Positions 15,140 to 25,154 are shown, counted from the first letter of the stretch. The stretch: 64,000 bases of DNA from an uncultured Flavobacteriales bacterium (GCA_943788145.1 CALSPD010000002.1:1-64000), one strand, 5' to 3'. Notes: a model not told the origin generated them from the letters alone. Made by a program: numbers and translations.

Positions 15140-17547
15140 AAACTATATCTAAGGCTTAAAATAAAGTTTCTTCCTGGTGCAGAAATTCCAGAGGAATATG
15201 GGCGATAACGCACATCTAACAAATTCTCAAGACCACCAGTTGCCAGAAAGGAATTGGTCAGTTTATACGATGCTTTGAGATTTACGGTATACCAAGCTGG
15301 GGCATAAGGCTTCCCGTTTGCATTTAGCGCATATATATAATCCTTCTCTTGCTCACTTGGGGCCAAGTTTCTATTGCTTACCTCACCGTTATAGTCAACA
15401 TAAAGCTCCGAAACCAAGCGCTTTCGTTTATACATTACTCGAACAACTCCAAATATGGGAGGTGCATGACGAAGCGGAGCAACGGAGCCATCATCCAGCT
15501 CTTCTTCCCCTTTTTGGTAGTTGAATCTTGAAGAAACACTTATTGCTCTGCCTAGCTTTAATTCAAATCCAAGCTGAACACCATAAACCGTTGCTTTAGC
15601 CGCGTTCTGAATGGCCTGAACTCTACTCATTTCACCTTCGAACATGACACTGTCCTTTCCTGCCAATTGATAATCTCTTCTAACTAAAGCGTTATTTAGA
15701 TAGGTGTAGTACAGAACGCCATCAACCTTCAAAAACTGCTTAACAATTTTGACCATTCCAAGCTCGCCATTATAGGCGTATTCGGGCACTAAGTTGGCGT
15801 TTGGCACCACTACTGAACCCGGTTCCGAATCGAATATTTTACCCACATCATCAATGTTCGGAGCTCTAAATCCAGTAGAGAAATTGGCATTTAACTGCCA
15901 TTTTGATGAAGGTTTGTAAGCTATTCCTCCACTCCCTGTGAGGGCGTCCATAAATAGGTCAACCGATTGGCTAGGAAAATCAAAAAAGGTCGTATCAATC
16001 TGTGCTTTAACCTGAACGATGTTATAGCGCAATCCGCCCAAAAGGGTAACCTTATCATTTAGCCGAAAGCGATCTGAAGCGTACGTAGATGCCGACATCC
16101 AATTTGAACCATCCGGGTAGCGCGACTGTGCCAAATCGATTGATCCCGTCTCGATGTTTTTATCGGTGGCTTTTGAGTCCACCCAATTCATGATGGCCTC
16201 CGCACCATAAAAAACCTCATGTCGTTCGCCTATATCTTGCTCGAAATCTGCATTTAACGAATAGGCATAAACCCGCTCTGTTCGATTGTAGCGGATCGGT
16301 TTCTTAAAATCCCTGTCGTGGCGGCTTTCTTTAAAAGTCTGGTATGCTGCCGTAATACTCATCTTATCGTAAAGCTTGTTTTTCTGAGTGTTTTCAGCAC
16401 TTACAGCATGCATCATCCACTCTTGAGGCCCATAATTCCATTCCGCAGATCGCAATTGCGAGCCCTTGTATCTGATTAGTCTATCATAACGGGAATAGTC
16501 TGACGTAGTCGAATAGTGTCCTCCATATTCCATGTTCCAATATTTGCTTGGCTTAAACCGAATTTTTTGCATCAAATGGACCTGACTAAACGCGGTCGGA
16601 ACTTGAATCCGCGAATCGGGATTTTTTACTATCGTATCTACCCCGTTTATTTGAGAAACATATTCAGGTCTTAAATAATCTTTCGGGCCATTTGAACCCA
16701 TTCTAAGATCTTGAAAATCCGAAAGAGAGGCGCTGGAAACAAAGGCCCATTTCTTTAATCCAATATTAAAATCTAAGTGTCCCGTTCTTTCGTTATTTGC
16801 CGTTGATCCACGCACAAACGCTGATCCTGATGCGATCGGCTCCTCGCCTTGAGCAAGTTTCGGTTCTAGTGTGTAAAAACTCATCACGCCCCCTATGGCA
16901 TCGCTTCCGTAGATTACCGATCCGGGTCCAAAAATGACTTCTGTGTTTTCGATTGCTAATGGATCAATGGAAATTACGTTTTGAATGTTGCCACTTCTAA
17001 AAATGGCATTGTTCATGCGAACACCGTCAACCGACAGCATAACTCTGTTAGTGGCAAATCCGCGAATCATAGGACTTCCCCCGCCTAATTGACTCTTTTG
17101 CACATAAACTTCACCAGACCCGCTGATAAGATCTGCGGCAGTTTGGGGGTTTTCGAGCCGAATTTCATCTGCCGATATGGTTCGGATTTTAAGCGGAATA
17201 TCCGTTTTCTCTTGCTTCCACTTTGTCGCGCTTATGGTTATTCCTCCAAGATCGAAGGGGTTTCGATTAAGTAAGACTTCTGCGTTTTCTAAACTGTCAA
17301 ACAAGGTCGAATAGGCGATGTTACAAGGCTCATAACTAACCAGCTGAAACTGGATATTTTCACTGTCCTTAAAGGCAGCCATGATGGCCTGGCCCATATG
17401 GTTTGTTAGCGCAAAGGCATCCGGATTCTGACTTGCAATTGCGACAAACTCGAGCGGTTTTCCCGAGGTTGCATCACGAACCACCACTACTTGCGACTGC
17501 GAAAAAAAGAAGGTCAAGACAAAGGAAAGGGTGAACAGCTTCTTCAT
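15136..17547 (-). CDS. TonB-dependent outer-membrane receptor
   Basis: 803 residues. A signal peptide (MKKLFTLSFVLTFFFSQSQ) precedes a short carboxypeptidase-regulatory-like segment. The plug (about residues 115-225) contains LENPQTAADLISGSGEVYVQ, GGGSPMIRGFATNRVMLSVDGVRMNNA and GSDAIGGVMSFYT. A 22-strand-type barrel ends in the aromatic RNFILSLRYSF. The plug resembles the haemoglobin/transferrin/lactoferrin receptor group, pointing to a metal or haem source, but no haem-uptake partner is adjacent, so the ligand is a guess. It lies downstream of glyS on the same strand (42-base gap). Confidence 0.92.
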   Translation of the reverse strand: MKKLFTLSFVLTFFFSQSQVVVVRDATSGKPLEFVAIASQNPDAFALTNHMGQAIMAAFKDSENIQFQLVSYEPCNIAYSTLFDSLENAEVLLNRNPFDLGGITISATKWKQEKTDIPLKIRTISADEIRLENPQTAADLISGSGEVYVQKSQLGGGSPMIRGFATNRVMLSVDGVRMNNAIFRSGNIQNVISIDPLAIENTEVIFGPGSVIYGSDAIGGVMSFYTLEPKLAQGEEPIASGSAFVRGSTANNERTGHLDFNIGLKKWAFVSSASLSDFQDLRMGSNGPKDYLRPEYVSQINGVDTIVKNPDSRIQVPTAFSQVHLMQKIRFKPSKYWNMEYGGHYSTTSDYSRYDRLIRYKGSQLRSAEWNYGPQEWMMHAVSAENTQKNKLYDKMSITAAYQTFKESRHDRDFKKPIRYNRTERVYAYSLNADFEQDIGERHEVFYGAEAIMNWVDSKATDKNIETGSIDLAQSRYPDGSNWMSASTYASDRFRLNDKVTLLGGLRYNIVQVKAQIDTTFFDFPSQSVDLFMDALTGSGGIAYKPSSKWQLNANFSTGFRAPNIDDVGKIFDSEPGSVVVPNANLVPEYAYNGELGMVKIVKQFLKVDGVLYYTYLNNALVRRDYQLAGKDSVMFEGEMSRVQAIQNAAKATVYGVQLGFELKLGRAISVSSRFNYQKGEEELDDGSVAPLRHAPPIFGVVRVMYKRKRLVSELYVDYNGEVSNRNLAPSEQEKDYIYALNANGKPYAPAWYTVNLKASYKLTNSFLATGGLENLLDVRYRPYSSGISAPGRNFILSLRYSF

Positions 17548-17589
17548 AAATCAAAAGCACCATTTTAAGCAAAAATCAAACCGAAAGTG

Positions 17590-19113
17590 CTATTGGTTGA
17601 CTTTTAATCGGCTCTGAACGATTCTTCGAATTTCGTCAATGCTAATGCGCTCCTGTTTCAGGTCGTCTCGATCTCGAATGGTTACCGTATTATCCTCTAA
17701 GGTTTGATGATCAACCGTAATGGCGTACGGAGTACCAATTGCATCTTGCCTTCTATATCTGCGGCCTATTGCGTCCTTCTCATCATATTGACACATAAAG
17801 TCTTGCATCAAATCCCCAAGAATTTCTCTGGCCTTTTCTGGAAGTCCATCCCTTTTGAGCAAGGGCAACACGGCTATTTTATAGGGTGCAAGTATCGCGG
17901 GCAATTTAAGCACAGTTCTTTCTGAGCCATCTTCGAGTTTTTCTTCCTGAAGCGCATGACAAATCGTAGCTAGAAACATTCGGTCTAATCCAATACTCGT
18001 TTCGACTACATATGGCACATAGCTTTCGTTGGATTCTGGATCGAAATACTGCAATTTCTTTCCGCTATGGGCCTCATGCTGTTTTAGATCAAAATCTGTC
18101 CGCGAATGAATTCCTTCAAGTTCCTTGAAACCAAAAGGAAAATTAAACTCAATGTCTGCCGCTGCGTTAGCGTAATGTGCGAGTTTAATATGGTCGTGGA
18201 ATCGGTATTCAGAAGCTGGAATCCCCAAGGACAAATGCCAAGCCATACGCTCCTTTTTCCAGCTTTCGTACCACTCCATTTCAGTTCCTGGTTTCACAAA
18301 AAACTGCATCTCCATTTGCTCAAATTCTCGCATTCTAAAAATGAACTGTCGTGCGACTATCTCATTTCTGAACGCCTTTCCAATTTGCGCTATTCCAAAA
18401 GGAATTTTCATGCGTCCAGATTTCTGAACACTTAAATAATTCACGAAAATTCCTTGTGCTGTTTCTGGCCTGAGATACACCTTGTTCGCTCCTTCGGCTA
18501 CCGACCCCATTTCGGTGCTAAACATTAAATTAAACTGCCTTACATCGGTCCAGTTTCGAGAGCCGCCTACCGGGTCGACTATTTCTTCATCTTCAATGAG
18601 TTGTTTAATGCCAACCAAATCATCCGCCTCTAGGCAGCTTTTCATACGGGCTTCTATTCCTTGAATTTTTTCTATGTAAGCGGAAACTCTTGGATTAGTT
18701 TGTTTAAACATCGCCTCGTCAAAGCTTTCACCAAAACGACCTGCAGCCTTATTTACCTCTTTCGCGACTTTCGCTTCTATTTTGGCAATGTGATCTTCAA
18801 TGAGCACGTCAGCTCGATAACGCTTTTTACTGTCCTTGTTATCAATTAATGGATCGCTAAAAGCATCAACATGGCCAGAGGCTTTCCATGTTGTTGGATG
18901 CATAAATATGGCGGCATCAATGCCTACAATATTCTCGTGCATTTGCACCATGCTCTTCCACCAATATTGTTTGATGTTGTTTTTCAATTCTGACCCAAGT
19001 TGGCCATAATCATACACAGCGCTAAGGCCATCGTATATCTCGCTTGATTGGAATACAAAGCCATACTCTTTTGCATGGCTAATTACGTTCTTAAATTTAT
19101 CCTCTTGGTTCAT
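17590..19113 (-). CDS. glyS: Glycyl-tRNA synthetase (single-chain, alpha2 type)
   Basis: Charges tRNA-Gly. The 507-residue length and the class II motifs (FQSSEIYDGLSAVYDYG, LRPETAQGIFVNY as motif 2, then the motif 3 region VVETSIGLDRMFLA) identify the eukaryote/archaea-like homodimeric enzyme rather than the two-gene glyQ/glyS form. The C-terminal anticodon-binding domain starts around LAPYKIAVLPLL. A TACCTTTG box ends only 5 bases before the ATG, so the message may be nearly leaderless. Confidence 0.97.
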   Translation of the reverse strand: MNQEDKFKNVISHAKEYGFVFQSSEIYDGLSAVYDYGQLGSELKNNIKQYWWKSMVQMHENIVGIDAAIFMHPTTWKASGHVDAFSDPLIDNKDSKKRYRADVLIEDHIAKIEAKVAKEVNKAAGRFGESFDEAMFKQTNPRVSAYIEKIQGIEARMKSCLEADDLVGIKQLIEDEEIVDPVGGSRNWTDVRQFNLMFSTEMGSVAEGANKVYLRPETAQGIFVNYLSVQKSGRMKIPFGIAQIGKAFRNEIVARQFIFRMREFEQMEMQFFVKPGTEMEWYESWKKERMAWHLSLGIPASEYRFHDHIKLAHYANAAADIEFNFPFGFKELEGIHSRTDFDLKQHEAHSGKKLQYFDPESNESYVPYVVETSIGLDRMFLATICHALQEEKLEDGSERTVLKLPAILAPYKIAVLPLLKRDGLPEKAREILGDLMQDFMCQYDEKDAIGRRYRRQDAIGTPYAITVDHQTLEDNTVTIRDRDDLKQERISIDEIRRIVQSRLKVNQ

Positions 19114-19118
19114 GGCGG

Positions 19119-19126
19119 CAAAGGTA
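19119..19126 (-). promoter_or_regulatory. Putative -7 box of glyS
   Basis: TACCTTTG on the minus strand (TAnnTTTG), five bases before the ATG at 19113. Transcription about 7 bases downstream would start at or next to the start codon. Confidence 0.45.
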
Positions 19127-19147
19127 TTCAGACGAATAGAGCTAAAA

Positions 19148-19178
19148 GAAAAAAGCCCCGGAGAAATTCTCCGAGGCT
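19148..19178 (-). terminator. Intrinsic terminator of the SusC/SusD operon
   Basis: Read on the minus strand, AGCCTCGGAGAA pairs with TTCTCCGGGGCT and is followed by TTTTTT. It lies between the SusD gene and glyS and stops transcription from the operon before glyS. Confidence 0.85.
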
Positions 19179-19206
19179 CTCAATCAATAAAAAAGTACTA
19201 TTACTG

Positions 19207-20637
19207 CTAATTTACATCCCAAAAAACCTTGTCTGTAACCTTATCGCTACCGCCATTAGCTGCGCTAGCTGCAGTTCCGTTTACAGAATATTCATCCACA
19301 CTGTAGTTGTATCGCGTTGGAGGAACTGTTCCTGCCTCAGCCGCCTCCTCCATCTGTGGTGCGTCATATAATCTCCATGTTGACCACGCTTCGAATCCAC
19401 GATCGTACATCGCCACCCACTTCTGAGTTGCAATGATCTCTTTCCATGTTTTTCCAGCAGCAATTTGCACATCATAATTCACATTTGGATCGGCCAAGAA
19501 TGTATCTAGGTCAGCTCCCCAAAGTGACATGGATTCTGCAATTGCATCGTCATAGTTGCTCTGAACAGTTCCGCCTACCGCCCAGCCCCTTGCTGCCGCC
19601 TCGGCTTTGAGGAACATAACTTCATCATACGTGATCAAAGAAGCCGGAAAACTTGGGTCTTCCAAAATATCTCCTGGTTGTGAGAAGTTATTGTAAGCAC
19701 CACCAGAACCATGAGGATTACCTACCACATTGCCAAGAGAATCAAGCGCTCTAAAGTATATCCCTCTTCGCGGGTCTTTAGTCGTATTCATGACGTTGCT
19801 TAATGTCTGAGAAGCGATAAAGTCAGTTCTACCACTTTGCACTAAATCCTCCCATAATGGATTGGTATTAGGCGGAGCGCTCTCAAAATATAAGGTTGCA
19901 TTTGATCCACTTGATGACAACGCTCCACTTGCTGCTGCCTCCGCAATTGCTTGCGAGCCAGTATTTACATCAGCTGTTCTAAGGGCCAATTTCAAGCGCA
20001 TAGATTGAGCAAATTCAGTCCAAAGTGAAACATCGCCTCCGTAAATTAAATCTGAAGCCCCAAGTTCACCAGAGCTTCCTCCAGCATTCAAATCCGCAAT
20101 TGCTGCTGTAAGTCGAGTCTGTAGGTCGGCATAGATGTCGGCCCCATTGTCGAACCCAGGTGTCAATTCCTCAAGAAGCATTACCGCTTCAGTATATGGA
20201 ACATCATTGAAGATATCGACCAAAACATGATAAGTATAAATCTCGATGAGAGATATCATTGCTGTTTGCACTTTTGCATCAGCCGCTGAAATGACTTCAT
20301 CTTCAGCTATGATGGCTCTTGCATCGCTTAAATCGCGCAGCACATCTGCGTATAAACTATTGAAAACCCGACCATTTATATTTCGCTCGGTTAATTCATA
20401 GTTTGATTCATCGATATACGTGGTTTGAGTCCAATGCTGAGACCAGAGCCTTAACGTATTGGTGTTAACATTCGGGCTGGCCATATAATAGACTAGGTCT
20501 TTTTGTGCATTGGCAAAAAGCATTGCCGCTGGCACATTTTCTGGAGCCTTAGTGTTTGTGTTTAAATCTGTGATATCCTTTGTACAACTCGCGAAGACGA
20601 AGGCAATCAGTGCTGTATATATTAATTTATTCTTCAT
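19207..20637 (-). CDS. SusD/RagB-like outer-membrane lipoprotein
   Basis: 476 residues. A lipoprotein signal has its lipobox at FASC (Cys17), and the body resembles the SusD-like_2 group (NVPAAMLFANAQKDLVYYM, then LRLWSQHWTQTTYIDES). SusD-type proteins form the surface lid of a SusC channel and bind the incoming oligosaccharide or peptide. It starts 11 bases after the SusC gene, so the two form one transcript. No glycosidase, protease or regulator is adjacent, so substrate cannot be read from context. Confidence 0.93.
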   Translation of the reverse strand: MKNKLIYTALIAFVFASCTKDITDLNTNTKAPENVPAAMLFANAQKDLVYYMASPNVNTNTLRLWSQHWTQTTYIDESNYELTERNINGRVFNSLYADVLRDLSDARAIIAEDEVISAADAKVQTAMISLIEIYTYHVLVDIFNDVPYTEAVMLLEELTPGFDNGADIYADLQTRLTAAIADLNAGGSSGELGASDLIYGGDVSLWTEFAQSMRLKLALRTADVNTGSQAIAEAAASGALSSSGSNATLYFESAPPNTNPLWEDLVQSGRTDFIASQTLSNVMNTTKDPRRGIYFRALDSLGNVVGNPHGSGGAYNNFSQPGDILEDPSFPASLITYDEVMFLKAEAAARGWAVGGTVQSNYDDAIAESMSLWGADLDTFLADPNVNYDVQIAAGKTWKEIIATQKWVAMYDRGFEAWSTWRLYDAPQMEEAAEAGTVPPTRYNYSVDEYSVNGTAASAANGGSDKVTDKVFWDVN

Positions 20638-20648
20638 TTTTTCTTCGA

Positions 20649-23600
20649 TTAGAATTTGAGTGTTACATTGAATCCTACTTCACGAACTGCAGGATAAGCT
20701 CCTGACTGGTATCCTTGAACATTTCCCGCACTTAATCCAGCTTCTGGATCCGTGTATGGACTGTTCTTGTATAGGATAGCTAAGTTTCTACCAATTATTG
20801 AAAGATCTAGCCCTTGAATAGGCCATTTCTCAATGATAGACTTAGGAAGTGAATAGGTAAGTGACATTTGACGAAGCTTAACGTAAGTAGCATCATAAAC
20901 GTGCATTGCATTTGGTGCAGTTGCCCAACCTGAAGCATTTGAGTAGTTACCATAGTATCCATATTCTGTGTTGGCCGTTCCGTCAGAAGTAAGGTTACCG
21001 GTTTCCTCATCATAGATATAATCACCATTTGCATCTGTAGCTGCAACAACCCCTCCTAATGGCAATCCTCCACCATCTTCAGGATTATCACGAACCGGGT
21101 TACCCTTGTCGTTTGTTCCTGAAGTGAAGTCATAAATACCTGTTCCGTATCCATACCATGTGTCAAGCGAGAAGAATTGACCTCCTTTTTGAACATCGAT
21201 CAACGCAGATAAACTTACATTCTTGTAAGAAAATGTATTTGTCCAGCCGCCTGTCCAATCTGGCAACATGTTTCCAATTTGCTCAGTTGTGCTTGTCTTG
21301 GCATATCGAACGCCTCCAGCAGGATGATCATACACAATTGGCTTGTCTTCATCACCATTATAATATACATAGTTGGTTCCTTTGATTACACCGTATGGTT
21401 GACCCACTTCGGCCTCAATCGTGATTCCACCTTGAACCGATGCCAATTGATAGGTAGTTAAATCCCCATCAAGCTCAATAACTTCATTTCGGTTAAGCGC
21501 CCAGTTCACTCTTGTCATCCATTCGAAATCATTTGATTTCAGGACAGATGCGTAAAGAGACAACTCAATTCCTTGGTTCTGAATATTTCCAGCATTAACG
21601 TACTGATAGATTGTTCCTGTAGAGCTAGAAACCCGAGCTGCAATAATTTGATTAAGCGTGTTTGTCTTATACAGCGTCAAATCAAATCCTACTCTGTCTT
21701 TTATGAATTTATTTTCAAATCCTAACTCAAACGTTTTGGTTAACTCAGGCACAAGGTTCGCGTTTGGATTTGTGTTTTGAGCACTGGCAAGAGCCGTTCC
21801 CGCAAACGATGTGTTCAAGTTATACACCGATCGAATACTCTGAACTGGTGCGTCATTACCAACAGCTGCATAATTCACACGAATTTTTCCAAAATCCATG
21901 AAGCTGGCATCAAACAACTCTGAATAAACAAAGCTTACAGATGCTGCTGGATAGAAAACGGCATTTGCGCCAGCAGGCAACGTGGAGCTAATATCATAAC
22001 GACCAGATAGATCTAAGTATACGAATCTCTTGTATCCCATGCTCGCACGACCAAAATAGCCGTCAACGGCTCTGTTCCATTCGGCTTCGTATGGTTGAGT
22101 CAGAATCTTGTAGTCATTAGTTGACGGCAAGAACGTTGGTGCTATAATTCCATTGACTCCATTAGACAACGAATACTGACCAGGAACGATTAAACCTCCG
22201 TTGGTTTGGGCTTCCGTCTCTTCGCTGTGTTGTCTTCTGAAGTTCGAACCCAAGTTAGCGTCAAAGTTCCACTCATTATCGGTACCAAAGCTCTTATTCA
22301 TTGATAAAATCAAATCGTAGTTTCTTTCGTAGTAGCTCCTTGTATACTTATAATACATAGGTACATCCACCGAACCAACGGCAATACGCTCTTCACGCGT
22401 CTCGTCATAGCTATCGTTCGTTACTCTTGCCATCACGTTCAACCAATCCGTAACTTGATAAGTAGCCGCCATGCTTCCGATGAGTCGATTACGTATATCG
22501 TTTTGATAACTTTCATTTCGCATGAAATATGGGTTATCAAAATAGTGTGGTTGCTCCCGAGTTCCTTCAGGGAATGTGAAGCCGTATGGATTCCAAGTTA
22601 AGTTCTTACCCGTGCTCTCGTAAGCATCCTTTTGTGCTTGCATATCGGTGTTAACTTGATACCATTGGCGGAAAGATTGATTTGGATTTCTTGAATCGTA
22701 ACCCGTTCCGTATCTACCTTCTCCCAAAGTCTGTATTAAACTTGCAGATGAAGCAACCGAAAGTTTATCCGTTAACTTATACCCTATATTAACAGAGGCA
22801 TTGTTTCTTTTTAAATGGCTATTAGGTAGAACACCTTTTTGACGCATGTCCGTAAAGCCCAATCTGTAATTTCCTTTATCATCTCCACCTTCAACCGAAA
22901 CACTATTATTTACCATCACCGATGTCTCATAAAAAGTAGTCGCATCATTGTCGGTAGCTTCGTAAGGTTGCGGCTTTAAATATGTGTCTGTTAATTCTGG
23001 ATATATAGACTCCCAAGAAAGTAACTTGTCTGCCTCATCAAAGGCAAGTCCATAGGACGCATCTTCACCAAGTGGAGAACTCAATCCGTCAACTACGCCA
23101 TCGCCATCAACATCAACCTCTTCAACATATCCGTTGTAAATTTCTCCCGAAAAAACAGTATCTGGTCCATAATACTGGCCGTAACCTGGTCCGTACTCTT
23201 TTTGATATGTTGGCATCGTATTCTTGTTGATTTTACCAACAATAACACCCGAGGAAATAGTTACCCCCGCGCCCTTCTTCTTTTTCGAACCTTTTTTTGT
23301 TACTACAAGAACAACTCCATTCGCAGCTCTAGCACCATAAAGAGCCGTTGCAGCCGCACCTTTTAATACCGAAATGGATTCAATATCTTCTGGATTGATG
23401 TCCATTGCGGCATTTCCATAGTCAAATCCACCGCGACCTGTTCTTTGGTTAGATGAGTTTGAAATCGCGTTACTAATAGGAATTCCATCTATAACATATA
23501 GTGGCTGATTATTTCCAGCTATAGACTTATATCCTCGAATAATAACATTCGCTGAGCCGCCCATTGTACCGCTATTCTTAATTTGAGCTCCGGCTACTTG

Positions 23601-24032
23601 ACCAGACAAAGAACTCATAAAGTTAACGTCCTTTACTTTGGAGACATCGTCTCCACTGACAGTTTGAGTGGAATAACCGAGCGATTTCTTTTCTCTCGAA
23701 ATACCTAGGGCGGTAACCACTACTTCATCCATGACTTTGCCGAATTCCATTCCGACATCTAGTGTGGAATTAGCACCGACTGGTCTCTCGACATCAGACA
23801 TTCCCACGAAGGAGAAAACAAGGACGGCTTCATTTCCTGGAACCTCAATGGAGTAATTACCATTGATGTCCGTAGTTGTTCCTGTCTGTGTTCCTTTAAT
23901 CATTACGGACGCTCCGGGCAGTGTTTCTCCATCGTCAGATTTGACGACTCCGGTAACGGTCCTCTGTTGCGAGAACATTGAGCCGCAAAACAGCAGCATC
24001 AGTGCCCCGACTAGGCATAATTGTTTAGTCAT
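20649..24032 (-). CDS. SusC/RagA-family TonB-dependent transporter
   Basis: 1127 residues. A signal peptide ends near CGSMFSQ, a carboxypeptidase-regulatory-like domain follows (VTGVVKSDDGETLPGASVMI, then TTTDINGNYSIEVPG), a TonB box lies around MDEVVVTALG, and the plug carries the SusC signature (VIIRGYKSIAGNNQPLYVID, LKGAAATALYGARAANGVVLV). A large beta barrel ends in REVGFNVTLKF. It imports bulky nutrients with its SusD partner using TonB energy. It is the first gene of the two-gene operon; no anti-sigma or hybrid two-component regulator is nearby. Confidence 0.96.
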   Translation of the reverse strand: MTKQLCLVGALMLLFCGSMFSQQRTVTGVVKSDDGETLPGASVMIKGTQTGTTTDINGNYSIEVPGNEAVLVFSFVGMSDVERPVGANSTLDVGMEFGKVMDEVVVTALGISREKKSLGYSTQTVSGDDVSKVKDVNFMSSLSGQVAGAQIKNSGTMGGSANVIIRGYKSIAGNNQPLYVIDGIPISNAISNSSNQRTGRGGFDYGNAAMDINPEDIESISVLKGAAATALYGARAANGVVLVVTKKGSKKKKGAGVTISSGVIVGKINKNTMPTYQKEYGPGYGQYYGPDTVFSGEIYNGYVEEVDVDGDGVVDGLSSPLGEDASYGLAFDEADKLLSWESIYPELTDTYLKPQPYEATDNDATTFYETSVMVNNSVSVEGGDDKGNYRLGFTDMRQKGVLPNSHLKRNNASVNIGYKLTDKLSVASSASLIQTLGEGRYGTGYDSRNPNQSFRQWYQVNTDMQAQKDAYESTGKNLTWNPYGFTFPEGTREQPHYFDNPYFMRNESYQNDIRNRLIGSMAATYQVTDWLNVMARVTNDSYDETREERIAVGSVDVPMYYKYTRSYYERNYDLILSMNKSFGTDNEWNFDANLGSNFRRQHSEETEAQTNGGLIVPGQYSLSNGVNGIIAPTFLPSTNDYKILTQPYEAEWNRAVDGYFGRASMGYKRFVYLDLSGRYDISSTLPAGANAVFYPAASVSFVYSELFDASFMDFGKIRVNYAAVGNDAPVQSIRSVYNLNTSFAGTALASAQNTNPNANLVPELTKTFELGFENKFIKDRVGFDLTLYKTNTLNQIIAARVSSSTGTIYQYVNAGNIQNQGIELSLYASVLKSNDFEWMTRVNWALNRNEVIELDGDLTTYQLASVQGGITIEAEVGQPYGVIKGTNYVYYNGDEDKPIVYDHPAGGVRYAKTSTTEQIGNMLPDWTGGWTNTFSYKNVSLSALIDVQKGGQFFSLDTWYGYGTGIYDFTSGTNDKGNPVRDNPEDGGGLPLGGVVAATDANGDYIYDEETGNLTSDGTANTEYGYYGNYSNASGWATAPNAMHVYDATYVKLRQMSLTYSLPKSIIEKWPIQGLDLSIIGRNLAILYKNSPYTDPEAGLSAGNVQGYQSGAYPAVREVGFNVTLKF

Positions 24033-24160
24033 TTAGTTAGGTTTTAGTTAGATTTACAGGCGCAATTTAAGAACATTCAGTTAACTCAACTTCGATTAAC
24101 GTAAATTTTTTTTCGACTAACCCAATTATAGTAACGTCAAAAGGATATCCCCAATTAAGC

Positions 24161-24757
24161 ATGATTCAAATTAATGACCAACTCATTTCTCTCGATGTTT
24201 TCTCTCAGGAATTTGTTTGCAACCTCAGTGCATGTAAGGGCGCTTGTTGTGTCCAAGGTGATTCTGGTGCCCCACTTGAGAAAAAAGAATTAAAAGAACT
24301 TGCGAAAGAGTTTTCATCTATTCGTCCATTTATTTCTGAAAAAGGAATTAAATCAATCGAACAACAAGGAACAAGCATGAAGGATAAGGATGGTGATTGG
24401 GTTACCCCTTTAAATGACGGTAAGGAGTGTGCATATACTGTATTTGAATCGGACGGAACGGCTAAGTGCGGCATTGAGAATGCGTGGAGAGCGGGCAAAA
24501 CCACTTTCAGAAAGCCCTTATCTTGTCACCTCTACCCCATCCGTACCAAGCGTTATCCAACATTTGAAGCAGTTAATTATGATCGTTGGAGCATTTGTTC
24601 TGATGCTTGTGCTTTGGGAAAAGAACTCCAAGTTCCAGTATATAAGTTTTTAGAGGAACCTTTGATTCGAAAATTTGGGGAGAAATGGTTTGACCAACTC
24701 GAAATTGCTGCTACCGAACTCAGATTGATTAATCAGAAAGATGAGACAGCCAAATAA
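24161..24757 (+). CDS. DUF3109 Cys-rich protein
   Basis: 198 residues, cytoplasmic, close to the usual Bacteroidota DUF3109 form. The conserved cysteines are in FVCNLSACKGACCVQGDSG, GKECAYTVF, AKCGIENAW, LSCHLYPIR and WSICSDACALG, a pattern expected to bind metal or an Fe-S cluster. No biochemical role is known to me. It is divergent from the SusC gene, which starts about 128 bases away on the other strand. It is followed by a long gap before nrdB. Confidence 0.88.
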   Translation: MIQINDQLISLDVFSQEFVCNLSACKGACCVQGDSGAPLEKKELKELAKEFSSIRPFISEKGIKSIEQQGTSMKDKDGDWVTPLNDGKECAYTVFESDGTAKCGIENAWRAGKTTFRKPLSCHLYPIRTKRYPTFEAVNYDRWSICSDACALGKELQVPVYKFLEEPLIRKFGEKWFDQLEIAATELRLINQKDETAK

Positions 24758-25154
24758 TTTTAATGTCATTTCCCGGAATTAACACCGCTTAATTCTTGCA
24801 ACTCCTTCTCACCTTGGGTTAAGGTTCGTGAATTATTTTTTTAAACAATTTCGATTCAACCCAAGTGTTCAAAAAGTCAACCGATTGTCAATAAAAATGG
24901 TTTGCCTTGGGAGGCTTTTTTCTCAAGTTTTGTGGAGCAATAAATGAAGAGGCGTTTCGGACGCCACATTTCATCTAAAGTAAATTTAGCTTTTAACTTA
25001 TTGTGTTTCAGTTTATTAACCCGTTGCCGAAGCAGGCGACATGGAAATGTTTTCGCTTCCATTTTGAACTAAACACCTGATAAACAAAGCTTACCGAGTC
25101 GACCAAAATTTAAAAACCCAGCCAAGCGATTTTTCGCTTTAAAAGTCCAGTTTC
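24758..25154 (+). promoter_or_regulatory. Long leader region before nrdB with RNA-like hairpins
   Basis: Almost 400 bases without a credible gene. Two hairpins stand out. In the first, GGCGT-TTCGG-ACGCC (24951-24965) is flanked by ATGAA and TTCAT, which extend the stem across an internal loop. The second is AAGCGA-TTTT-TCGCTT (25124-25139), ending 15 bases before the nrdB ATG. I did not find a convincing NrdR box pair or a clear TAnnTTTG promoter. Regulation of ribonucleotide reductase through this leader is an inference. Confidence 0.4.

Noticed and set aside
24931-25139. Leader of nrdB considered as an adenosylcobalamin riboswitch
   Set aside because: I could not find the conserved B12-box or core elements, and class I ribonucleotide reductase does not need cobalamin.
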